Shown here: in pieces, positions 1 through 6,331 of the stretch | Numbering within the stretch: the first letter of the stretch is position 1 | How the letters are laid out: each line of letters opens with the position of its first letter | Source of the DNA: Planctomycetota bacterium | Lineage (GTDB): Bacteria > Planctomycetota > UBA1135 > GCA-002686595 | DNA: 7,337 nt | Assembly (NCBI GenBank): GCA_028823185.1 | Contig: JAPKBY010000078.1 | Coordinates: 1-7,337, forward strand | Direction of reading: 5' to 3' | Notes under the pieces: generated by a model | Databases searched by the model: none | Seen by the model: only the letters and a program-made list of their open reading frames with translations | Told to the model about the DNA's origin: nothing | Position numbers and translations under genes: made by a program

Positions 1-385
1 CGCGCTTCTTGTGCGCTGAAGATGCCTCAGGATCTGCCTGTACGAGCTCGAGGAGTGCGCGCGCCCGCGCTTGTCTATAGGCGGAGGTCCTCGCCCCATC
101 TGAGGCCATCTCTAGCCACCCTTCCGCTAGCTCAATTCTCCCGTAATTTCGCCAGTCTGAGCGCTGTGCTGCGGGCGAATCCAACCAGGTCTCGATCTTA
201 TCTAAGCGAGCCCAGCCTGCCGGCGCTCGAAACCAGTCAGGTAGCTTCTTCTGGATCACCCGACCTGAACCTCCAGGGGTGGGCAGCGGCGGGGTGTTTA
301 GCTTGCTCTTGCCCGTGTTTTGGCAGCCGGCGGTGGTCAGGAGCAGGACGAATGTGCAGATCTTGATGGAATTGATGGCGTGCAT
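1..385 (-). CDS. Putative lipoprotein, N-terminal part (gene runs off the left edge)
   Basis: An open frame runs from an ATG at 385-383 on the minus strand to the left edge: 128 codons without a stop. The N-terminus reads as a lipoprotein signal: Lys8, a hydrophobic core at residues 9-19 (ICTFVLLLTTA) and a lipobox-like TAGC ending at Cys21. Thr at the -3 position is less usual than Leu. A Gly/Pro/Thr/Lys-rich linker follows (about residues 22-49). Then comes a Trp-rich segment (W51, W58, W67, W78, W90) that turns into Ala/Arg/Glu-rich, probably helical sequence resembling a TPR-like helix pair (about 79-120). An AAGAGG lies three bases before the ATG, a rather tight Shine-Dalgarno spacing. 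The gene diverges from the exported TPR-metallopeptidase gene, so the products may work together in the envelope; this is inference. I do not recognise the family. Export as a lipoprotein is likely; the function is unknown. Confidence 0.72.
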   Translation of the reverse strand, partial: MHAINSIKICTFVLLLTTAGCQNTGKSKLNTPPLPTPGGSGRVIQKKLPDWFRAPAGWARLDKIETWLDSPAAQRSDWRNYGRIELAEGWLEMASDGARTSAYRQARARALLELVQADPEASSAHKKR

Positions 386-410
386 GAGCCTCTTGGGTAG
401 CCGATCCGGG

Positions 411-420
411 GTTCCGGAAC
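411..420. promoter_or_regulatory. Perfect 10-bp palindrome, candidate operator
   Basis: GTTCCGGAAC at 411-420 is identical to its reverse complement. It lies in the 77-bp gap between two divergent start codons. A second CCGG sits just upstream at 406-409, so TCCGG (405-409) and CCGGA (414-418) also form a 5-bp inverted repeat around GGTT. It lies 9 bp upstream of the proposed -35 element of the plus-strand gene, where a dimeric regulator could act on both genes. Palindromes of this length also occur by chance in GC-rich DNA, so the regulatory role is inference. Confidence 0.25.
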
Positions 421-429
421 AAGGACGGC

Positions 430-456
430 TTGAAGAGGACTTCGGCTTCTTACAAT
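430..456 (+). promoter_or_regulatory. Candidate sigma-70-type promoter of the TPR-metallopeptidase gene
   Basis: TACAAT at 451-456 differs from the -10 consensus TATAAT at one base. TTGAAG at 430-435 matches the first four bases of the -35 consensus. The spacer is 15 bp, shorter than the usual 16-18, so the -35 assignment is the weaker half. Transcription would be expected to begin about seven bases after the -10 element, at or next to the ATG at 463. The message would then have little or no leader, which fits the absence of a clear Shine-Dalgarno before that ATG. Confidence 0.4.
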
Positions 457-462
457 CAGGGC

Positions 463-3423
463 ATGAATCTGACCATGGATAAAATCTCGCGAGGGCTGCT
501 CGCATTTTTTCTCGCCTTCTCTGCCCTTGGGCAAGTAGCGACTGCTTTTACTGTTGTTCAAGATGACGCTGAGCTTGAAGCCCTCTTGGCCGAGGAGAGG
601 GATGAGGCGGATAGATTACGGCGCCGTGGTCTACCAGAAGAGGCGCTCCCGTTGCTGCGGGAGCACCTTCGAGATGAACCTGAAGACGCAGCTAGTCGGA
701 CCTTGCGGGGTGCTTGTAGGAGAGATCAAGGGGATTGGAAAGGAGCGGAGGCTGACTTTCGGAGAGCCCTTGATGATTGCCCGGAGGGCCTAGATGGGAC
801 CTCGCTGCGCCGGGATGCGAGGCGGCAGATCGCAGATCTTTGTTTGAGCTTGGGCCGAGCTGAGGAGGCGCTTGAGATCATCGGAGATGCTGAGGCCGAG
901 ATGTCGCCTGCGACAGACGGTAGAGATGCATGGGTCCTCTCGAGGGCGCTCTTGGCGAACGGGCTGAGAGAGGAGGCGATGACGGTCTTTAAATCCGGAG
1001 CCGAAGGGTCACGCGGTCAGTCTTGGCAAGGGCTCCTCGCTAGGGCGAGGTGTCAGCAAAAGCTCGGGGACCTGGAAGGCGCGAACAAGACGCTCTTGGA
1101 GGCTGAGGCCTTCGCAAAGCGCGTCAGCGGTCCTGAGGCAGAGATCTCAGTCGCCCTAGGGGATCTCTTCTTTGAGGCTTATCGCGAGATCTCGGAGGTG
1201 GAGCTCTCCGCAGACGCTCGTTATCGCCAAGCGCTCGAGCTCTGCCCCATGAACGAAGCGGCGCTGCTAGGTCTCTTTAGCGTCAGGCGAGTGAATTGGA
1301 AGAAGTCCCGTGAGCCAGCTTCGCGCTGGTTGTCGATGGCCACGGCAGAGCACTCGAACTCCGTGGAGGTCCAATTGGCTGCTTGCGTCTACGACCTAGA
1401 AGACGGGAAGCTGCCGAGTGTTCGAGCGCGATTACGAGAGCTTGAAAAACTGGCCGGGGGTCGGCGAGAGGTGAAGACTTTGAGCGCTGCGCTCGCATGG
1501 GTGGAGCACCGAAGAGAGGAGTGCGAGTCCATCTTGAGCGCGCTGCTCGAGCGCGATCCTGGGGACTCCAAGCCAGAGCGTGAAGTCGGCCGCCACCTGG
1601 TCGAGCTCTATCGATTCGCTGAGGGTGCGCCCTTTCTAAAGCGCGCAGTGGCTCGGGATCCGTCTGATTATGAAGCATGGACTCAACTCGGTCGGGCCCT
1701 AGCGAACTCTGGAGATGAGGATGGGGCGCGCGCCGCGTTAGAGAGTTCAGAGGACGCAAGTGGGCTCCGTCAGGACGCTTGGCGTCGGAACATGAGCTTG
1801 GTGCTAGGTCGCATGAAGCTCGAGCAGACCATCAGTGATCATGGTGATCTGAGCTTCGCGTGGGCTCCAGACGCAGCGGAGATCTTCGAGGCTTATCTGG
1901 TGCCGTTTTATGTCGATGCGCGAGAAGAGCTCTCTGTGCGATATGGCTTCACTCCACCGCCCGTACGGGTTGAGGTCTTTAGGGAGGCGGCCGACTTCTC
2001 AGTTCGCTCTACGGGCTTTGAAGGCTTTCCTGCTCTGGGCGTCTGCTTTGGCCCTGTGGTGACGAGCGTCTCTCCGCTCTCTGAGATGAGGGGGCGCTTC
2101 TCTTGGGCGCGAACTGCCTTTCATGAGTTCACGCACGTGATCCACTTAGGCCTCTCTAGCAATCGCTGTCCGCGCTGGATCACCGAGGGGATCGCGACTT
2201 GGGAAGAGACGCATCGCAATCCCGGTTGGACTCGCAACATGCGAAGAGAGCTGGTCGATGCCAGAGCGAACGGGCAGTTGATCCCCGTGCGGGAGCTGAA
2301 CCGAGCGTTCCGGGGGCCACGCATCCTCTTCGGTTATTACCAAGGTGGGCTGCTGATTGAGATGCTCGTGCGTGATCACGGCTTCAAGCCGATCGTGCAG
2401 GTCTTGGAGGCTTTTGATCGCGGTCGAGATCTTGATGGCGCCTTCGAGGAGGTGCTGGGCTCAACGCCAGAGGAGATCGACCTGCGCTTTCTGCGCTTTA
2501 TCGACGAGAAGATCTCCGGTTTGAAGATTGAGCCGCGCTGGGGGCCGCGCGTGCTCGCTAGGTTGCGCTTGGAGACACCACGTGAAGCCCCAGCGAAAGC
2601 CGCGGAGCGAGAGAAATGGCGAGACGCCCTGACGACGATCGCTTGGGGCTCTTACCAGGCGGGACGGAAGGTCGACGCTGAGGACGCGCTGCGCCGGCTG
2701 AGGGAGGCGAAGCTCGCTGGTCCGCGCGTGCGCTTTTTGATGGGCGAGCTCGCCTTGGGTGCAGAGGACCCAAGGGGGGCTGTCAGGGAGTGGCGCAAGG
2801 GCTTGGAGATGGGAGGTGAGGACTATCGCGTGCGCGTCGCGCTCGCCAGATTGCTCGATCGCTTCGGAGAGGAAGAGGAGGCCTTGGAGCAGCTCGCGAG
2901 AGCAGAAGAGGCCTTTCCCGGCTTTCAGAATCCATCGCTCTCGGCAGAGCTCGCGCTCGCATCCATTCACTCTGAGGCTGGGCGTGAGGATGAGGCGATG
3001 GCTGCGCGTGAGCGGCGCTTGGCTTGGGACGCTGGGGATTACCCGACCCGTCGCTCTCTCGCCGTTTGGCATGCGGAGGCGGGGCGCCACGCCCAAGCGG
3101 CAGAGCTCCTCAGGCAGGCGAATGAGATCGATCCCTTCTCGCGCAGCTTGCACGTGGAGTGGGGTAGAGCGCTCACACAGCTTGAGCGCTGGGAGACGGC
3201 GCTGCGCGAGTGGAAGGTGGCGCGGCAAGTTCCGGACGCGCTCAACGCGGATGGAGCAGAGGTCATCTCTAATGAAATGCGAGCAGAGTGCCTCGCAGGA
3301 GAAGCTGTCGCGCTTCATGGGCTAGGTCGGAAGAGTGAGGCTAGAGATCGCGCCGCAGAGGCCCTCGGCTTTGACGCAGGCTGTGAGGCCGCAGCGGAGC
3401 TCCTAGAGGAGCTCGATCGTTAG
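463..3423 (+). CDS. Exported TPR-repeat protein with a central gluzincin (HExxH) metallopeptidase domain
   Basis: The protein is about 986 residues from the ATG at 463. A Sec signal peptide is visible: charged start (K and R within MDKISRG), hydrophobic core LLAFFLAFSALG, and a probable cleavage site after VATA near residue 28. Residues about 35-450 are Leu/Ala/Arg/Glu-rich helical pairs with TPR signatures, for example around 'GDWKGAEADFRRAL' and 'YEAWTQLGRALANSGDEDGA'. A peptidase-MA-like domain follows (about 460-700). It has the zinc motif HEFTH at 554-558 and a probable third ligand Glu575 in WITEG, 16 residues after the second His, so the key catalytic and metal-binding residues are present. 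TPR-like repeats resume from about 715 to the end. The product is probably a periplasmic or envelope protease, or a scaffold with a protease module; the substrate is unknown. The frame extends upstream to a TTG at 430, but that would bury the signal peptide and coincides with the proposed -35. An ATG at 475 is the other possible start. Confidence 0.88.
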   Translation: MNLTMDKISRGLLAFFLAFSALGQVATAFTVVQDDAELEALLAEERDEADRLRRRGLPEEALPLLREHLRDEPEDAASRTLRGACRRDQGDWKGAEADFRRALDDCPEGLDGTSLRRDARRQIADLCLSLGRAEEALEIIGDAEAEMSPATDGRDAWVLSRALLANGLREEAMTVFKSGAEGSRGQSWQGLLARARCQQKLGDLEGANKTLLEAEAFAKRVSGPEAEISVALGDLFFEAYREISEVELSADARYRQALELCPMNEAALLGLFSVRRVNWKKSREPASRWLSMATAEHSNSVEVQLAACVYDLEDGKLPSVRARLRELEKLAGGRREVKTLSAALAWVEHRREECESILSALLERDPGDSKPEREVGRHLVELYRFAEGAPFLKRAVARDPSDYEAWTQLGRALANSGDEDGARAALESSEDASGLRQDAWRRNMSLVLGRMKLEQTISDHGDLSFAWAPDAAEIFEAYLVPFYVDAREELSVRYGFTPPPVRVEVFREAADFSVRSTGFEGFPALGVCFGPVVTSVSPLSEMRGRFSWARTAFHEFTHVIHLGLSSNRCPRWITEGIATWEETHRNPGWTRNMRRELVDARANGQLIPVRELNRAFRGPRILFGYYQGGLLIEMLVRDHGFKPIVQVLEAFDRGRDLDGAFEEVLGSTPEEIDLRFLRFIDEKISGLKIEPRWGPRVLARLRLETPREAPAKAAEREKWRDALTTIAWGSYQAGRKVDAEDALRRLREAKLAGPRVRFLMGELALGAEDPRGAVREWRKGLEMGGEDYRVRVALARLLDRFGEEEEALEQLARAEEAFPGFQNPSLSAELALASIHSEAGREDEAMAARERRLAWDAGDYPTRRSLAVWHAEAGRHAQAAELLRQANEIDPFSRSLHVEWGRALTQLERWETALREWKVARQVPDALNADGAEVISNEMRAECLAGEAVALHGLGRKSEARDRAAEALGFDAGCEAAAELLEELDR

Positions 3424-4154
3424 TCAGTCTTGGGCTTGGTGACGACTGCGAGCATCCAGCCTCTCAGGGGGCCAAAAAGCTCTGAGGTGCAGATCAACTT
3501 CTCGTAGGCGGTGGCCGCGAGGAAGAGGGCCGGGTTGAATTGAAAGTAGCAGGGGTATTGGCTTAGGAAGCGCAGGGACTCTAGCTCTAGGCCGTGATCG
3601 TCACAGAGACTCTGTGCTCTGCCGCGCGTATTGCATTGATAATGCGCGGGGAACACATCCTCTTCTGCGCGTCCCTCTGTGAGGCGGACGATGTGAGGAT
3701 GAAAGCGGTTCGGAACAGCCATCGAGATGAGCGATGCATAGTCCCATAGGCTCGGTGTCAGGAAGACATAGCTGCCACCGGGCCGCAATATGCGGTTCAT
3801 CTCTTGAAAGACAGCGTCAGCGTCCTCGACGTGCTCCATGACTGCGCGCGAATAAGCGAGGTCGACGGTCGAATCTTCAAGCCCCGTTTTAGCCGCGTCG
3901 GCCTGGTGGATTTCGATCTCCTTGGGGAGGTCCTCGGCGCGGAAATCCACGAGGTCGATGCCCCAGAGGCGCTCTGCATCGCCTAGGAAGTGCCTCAGGA
4001 GGGGGGCTGTTCTGCCACAGCCGATCTCAAAGAGGGTGTGCTTGGGGGAGAGGCGACGACGGACCTCTCGCTCTAGGGTGTCATACGGGTGGGGGTCATC
4101 TCCGTAGATGCGATCTCGCAGTCGATCAGTGAGTGTGGGAGGAGTGTCGGTCAC
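3420..4154 (-). CDS. Class I SAM-dependent methyltransferase (Methyltransf_11-like)
   Basis: The protein is 244 residues from a GTG at 4154-4152. SAM-binding motifs appear in the usual order: motif I EIGCG at 43-47, the acidic end of strand beta-2 in WGIDLVD (Asp67), a QADAA segment with Asp86, the post-motif DLAYSRAVMEHVED at 98-111 and RILRPGG at 121-127. These identify a Rossmann-fold methyltransferase. The C-terminal part, with NRFHPHIVR, DVFPAHY and Tyr/Phe-rich sequence, resembles methyltransferases acting on small molecules, lipids or glycans, but I cannot name the substrate. There is no signal peptide, so it is probably cytoplasmic. The frame continues upstream to a TTG at 4199, but that start would lie inside tmk; no clear Shine-Dalgarno precedes the GTG. 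Its TAA (3422-3420) overlaps the TAG of the convergent TPR gene. Confidence 0.85.
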   Translation of the reverse strand: MTDTPPTLTDRLRDRIYGDDPHPYDTLEREVRRRLSPKHTLFEIGCGRTAPLLRHFLGDAERLWGIDLVDFRAEDLPKEIEIHQADAAKTGLEDSTVDLAYSRAVMEHVEDADAVFQEMNRILRPGGSYVFLTPSLWDYASLISMAVPNRFHPHIVRLTEGRAEEDVFPAHYQCNTRGRAQSLCDDHGLELESLRFLSQYPCYFQFNPALFLAATAYEKLICTSELFGPLRGWMLAVVTKPKTD

Positions 4155-4170
4155 GGGGTGTTGATGCGTT

Positions 4171-4174
4171 AGGA
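4171..4174 (+). promoter_or_regulatory. Shine-Dalgarno of tmk
   Basis: AGGA lies seven bases before the ATG at 4182 and supports that start. The overlapping TAGGAT (4170-4175) also matches four of six -10 bases and sits at leaderless distance from the ATG, so the same bases could be read either way. Confidence 0.45.
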
Positions 4175-4181
4175 TGCGCCT

Positions 4182-4829
4182 ATGGAAGCGGCACGGCAAG
4201 AAGAGACAGGGCGGGGACGCTTCCTCGTCTTAGATGGCATCGACGGATGCGGTAAGAGCACTCAAGCTCGGATGCTGATAGAGCACCTAGAAAAGAGCGC
4301 AGTCGCGGAAGCGAGACCCGCGCCCCTGCATTTGAGGGAGCCAGGCAGCACGGCTTTAGGAGAGCGATTGCGTGAGATATTGTTGGCAGGGGAGGCGGAG
4401 ATCGGACCAGGGAGCGAGGTCTTGCTCTTCGCGTCAGCCCGCAGGCAGCTCTTGGCGGAGCTGGTCTCTCCCGCGCTAGCGGAGGGACGGGACGTCGTCT
4501 GTGAGCGCTTTCATCCGGCGACCTTGGCCTATCAGGCGCATGCAGGTGAGCTTGATTTTGAAGATGTGCTCGCCTTGCTCACTCGCTGGGCTAGCGATCC
4601 TATTCCGGATCTCTGCGTTGTGCTTGAGGTTGATCCCGATCGGGCCGCTGACCGTCGCGGTGATGAACATGATCGCATTGAGGCGCGAGGGCTCGCTTAT
4701 CAACGCCTCGTCGCTGATGGATTTAGACGCAGCGTTGAGCGCTTGAGTTGGGTCAAGAGCGTTGATGGCGAAGGCAGCGTTGAAGAGGTCGCAGCGCGCG
4801 TGCTGTTGGAGGTCGAGCGTGACTCTTGA
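4182..4829 (+). CDS. tmk: Thymidylate kinase (dTMP kinase)
   Basis: The enzyme phosphorylates dTMP to dTDP with ATP, an essential cytoplasmic step of dTTP synthesis. The protein has 215 residues, typical for the family. The P-loop GIDGCGKST is at 19-27. The dTMP-binding REPG box is at 52-55, followed by Ser-Thr where the usual sequence is Gly-Thr. The DR(Y/F/H) motif appears as ERF at 108-110, with Glu in place of Asp. The AYQ box is at 115-117, followed by Ala where Gly is usual. The LID region (about 153-167, DRAADRR...DRIE) is rich in basic residues, and a C-terminal VDGEGSVEEVA segment matches the family end. The fold assignment is secure; the substitutions are unusual but mostly conservative, so I expect an active enzyme. 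The stop overlaps the start of holB by 11 bases, implying coupled translation. The upstream neighbour is divergent, so any promoter lies within about 27 bp or inside the methyltransferase gene. Confidence 0.93.
   Translation: MEAARQEETGRGRFLVLDGIDGCGKSTQARMLIEHLEKSAVAEARPAPLHLREPGSTALGERLREILLAGEAEIGPGSEVLLFASARRQLLAELVSPALAEGRDVVCERFHPATLAYQAHAGELDFEDVLALLTRWASDPIPDLCVVLEVDPDRAADRRGDEHDRIEARGLAYQRLVADGFRRSVERLSWVKSVDGEGSVEEVAARVLLEVERDS
4808..4812 (+). promoter_or_regulatory. Strong Shine-Dalgarno that fixes the holB start
   Basis: GGAGG lies inside the end of tmk, six bases before the GTG at 4819. This near-perfect site favours the GTG over the in-frame ATG codons at 4762 and 4765, which lie deeper in tmk and would add 19 residues unlike delta-prime. 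Confidence 0.75.
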
Positions 4830-5868
4830 ACGGCCGAAGGGGCATGACTCCGTCTTGGAAGGACTCTGGCGGGCGGCATCCTCGGAGCGCTTGCCTCACG
4901 CGCTCTTGTTCACGGGCGGAGAAGGCATCGGTAAATACCTCGCCGCTCATTGGTTCTTAGCTGGATTGTTCTGTGATGAAGGGCCCGCCGAGCCTTGCGG
5001 CTCATGTGGCTCATGCCGTCGTCAGGCCGCAGGGAGCTTCGGCGATCTCTTTGTCATTGATCCGGAGCTAGAGGACACGGGCAAGATCGGCGTCGGGCGC
5101 ATCGTTCGTAGAAAACAAACAGAGGGCACGCCGCTAGAAGAGTTTCTCTCCTTGCGGCCCGCAGAGGGGGGATGGCGCGGAGTGATCTTGCGTGACTTCG
5201 AGCTGGCAAATCATGAAGCACAGAACGCTGTGTTGAAGACCTTGGAGGAGCCCGGAGAGTCTTGCTGTCTCATCCTTGTGAGCTCCCAGCCAGGCCGTCT
5301 CTTAGAGACCGTTAGGAGTCGCTGTGTGCTCGTCGGATTTGAATCTCCCTCTGGATCAGAGAGCGCGGAGGTCCTCGATCTGGCTGGTGTTGACTCAGAG
5401 ACGGCAGGGCTCGTCTCTAGGTGGGCTGACGGGGCTCCAGGGAGAGCGCTGCGCTTCGCGAGGCGTGGCGCCGTCGAAGAGCGGGCTGTCTTGATCGATG
5501 TTCTCTCTGGAGAGCTCGACGCCCTCGTAGGAACGGAGCGACTCTTGGCCTTGGAGGGTGATCTCGGTGAGGGGACTCCGAGCGCCCTTGTTCGAAGGCG
5601 AGCCGTCGGCGCTGTTGAGCTCGGGGTCGAGATGCTTCGTGATTTGGCTCGCTCAGGAGCGGGCTATCCAATGGATCAACTTCCTCATGGTGATGTGTCG
5701 GATGCCCTAGGAGGACGATGTTATGGGCTCGGAGTCACATCGCGTGCATTAGAGTCCTTGTGGCGAGCTAGGAGAGAGATAGACTCAAACTTAGCCCCAG
5801 AGGCAGTTCTGGACCGCGCCTTGAGTGAGGTTCAGCAGATCTTCAGCGCTGCGTCTTCAGCGCAATGA
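4819..5868 (+). CDS. holB: DNA polymerase III, delta-prime subunit of the clamp loader
   Basis: The 349-residue protein (GTG start) is the delta-prime subunit, which joins tau/gamma and delta to load the sliding clamp during replication. The N-terminal AAA+ domain shows RLPHALLFTGGEGIGK at 24-39. The residue after the P-loop Lys39 is Tyr40 instead of Ser/Thr, fitting a subunit family known not to hydrolyse ATP. A four-cysteine zinc module follows (C52, C60, C63, C66; spacing x7, x2, x2). The conserved box NAVLKTLEEP is at 136-145 and the SRC motif at 167-169, the arginine that acts on a neighbouring ATP site. The C-terminal part (about 185-349) is helical and divergent, as expected for the collar domain. 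The tau/gamma subunit (DnaX) is unlikely because the P-loop is degenerate and the protein is short. It overlaps tmk by 11 bp and is probably translated by coupling from it. Confidence 0.93.
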   Translation: MTLERPKGHDSVLEGLWRAASSERLPHALLFTGGEGIGKYLAAHWFLAGLFCDEGPAEPCGSCGSCRRQAAGSFGDLFVIDPELEDTGKIGVGRIVRRKQTEGTPLEEFLSLRPAEGGWRGVILRDFELANHEAQNAVLKTLEEPGESCCLILVSSQPGRLLETVRSRCVLVGFESPSGSESAEVLDLAGVDSETAGLVSRWADGAPGRALRFARRGAVEERAVLIDVLSGELDALVGTERLLALEGDLGEGTPSALVRRRAVGAVELGVEMLRDLARSGAGYPMDQLPHGDVSDALGGRCYGLGVTSRALESLWRARREIDSNLAPEAVLDRALSEVQQIFSAASSAQ

Positions 5869-5884
5869 CCTCTATACCTTTAAC

Positions 5885-5900
5885 GAGAGCGCTGGCTCTC
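5885..5900 (+). repeat. Small inverted repeat (6-bp stem, 4-base loop) before the Minf_1886-type gene
   Basis: GAGAGC (5885-5890) and GCTCTC (5895-5900) pair perfectly around GCTG. The hairpin ends eight bases before the ATG at 5909, where a Shine-Dalgarno would be expected; none is visible. No T-run follows, so it is not a standard terminator. It could tune translation or message processing between holB and the next gene, or be chance. Confidence 0.3.
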
Positions 5901-5908
5901 CACCTCTC

Positions 5909-6331
5909 ATGTTGAGCGATCCCCTGCGAAAAATCTCCTCGGAAGACGGCCGCTATGCCCCAGAGGCATTCCAGTTTGTCTTTGAGTCCTTAGAGCCTGC
6001 CGTTCGCTTAGCTGGCAGGGACACATTGGAGGCTAAGGAGCGACACGTGGGTGGACAGGAGCTCCTCGTAGGGATGCGCGCACATGCCATGACGGTTTTT
6101 GGCCCCATGGCGGCTCATGTCTGGCGCTCTTGGGGTGTGAAGCGGACGCTCGATTGGGGTGAGATCGTCTTCGTGCTGGTGAATGCAGGCATGTTGAATC
6201 GGCAAGAGACCGACTCCGTCGAAGATTTTCGTGACGGCTTCGATTTCGACGAAGCCTTCGTTGAAGGTTATGAGCTCAAGCTTCCGGCCGAAGTGTTGGC
6301 GCGACCCGTCTCAGACGGAGACAGCGCTTAA
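5909..6331 (+). CDS. Conserved Planctomycete/Verrucomicrobia protein (Minf_1886 / TIGR04138-like), function unknown
   Basis: The protein has 140 residues and no signal peptide or membrane segment, so it is probably cytoplasmic. The sequence matches my memory of the Minf_1886 / TIGR04138 family along its length: GRYAPEAFQFVFESLE at 14-29, HVGGQELLVGMR at 46-57, FGPMA at 64-68, a WGVKRTLDWGEIVFVLVNAGML stretch starting at 75, and the acidic EDFRDGFDFDEAF at 105-117. The family is typically 130-170 residues and has no assigned function. The ATG at 5909 was chosen because recognisable family sequence begins just after it; the frame stays open upstream to an ATG at 5825 inside holB, but those 28 residues look like frame-shifted holB. 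It follows holB after 40 bp and may be in the same transcript. The ligand, partner and role are unknown. Confidence 0.85.
   Translation: MLSDPLRKISSEDGRYAPEAFQFVFESLEPAVRLAGRDTLEAKERHVGGQELLVGMRAHAMTVFGPMAAHVWRSWGVKRTLDWGEIVFVLVNAGMLNRQETDSVEDFRDGFDFDEAFVEGYELKLPAEVLARPVSDGDSA

Noticed and set aside
22..366. A 114-codon plus-strand frame at the left edge
   Set aside because: It lies antisense to the lipoprotein frame, has Arg/Ser/Pro-rich low-information sequence and shows no domain or ribosome binding site.
430..462. TTG start for the TPR-peptidase, adding 11 residues
   Set aside because: An AAGGA lies upstream of it, but it puts a polar extension before the signal peptide and coincides with the candidate -35 element. 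It remains possible.
2461..3318. A 285-codon minus-strand frame inside the TPR gene
   Set aside because: It is opposite the C-terminal repeats, where GC-rich, Arg/Glu/Ala/Leu-rich coding sequence leaves few stops on the other strand. The translation has no recognisable motif.
2759..3325. A 188-codon plus-strand frame inside the TPR gene
   Set aside because: It is Arg/Ser-rich out-of-frame sequence of the TPR repeats, with no independent signal.
4155..4199. TTG start for the methyltransferase at 4199
   Set aside because: It would begin inside tmk and adds 15 residues with no methyltransferase feature; the GTG at 4154 gives a normal-length protein.
4762..4818. Earlier ATG start for holB
   Set aside because: The extra residues are tmk read in another frame, and GGAGG six bases before GTG 4819 is a much better initiation site.
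5825..5908. Earlier ATG start for the Minf_1886-type gene
   Set aside because: It overlaps the end of holB, and the added residues do not resemble the family N-terminus.
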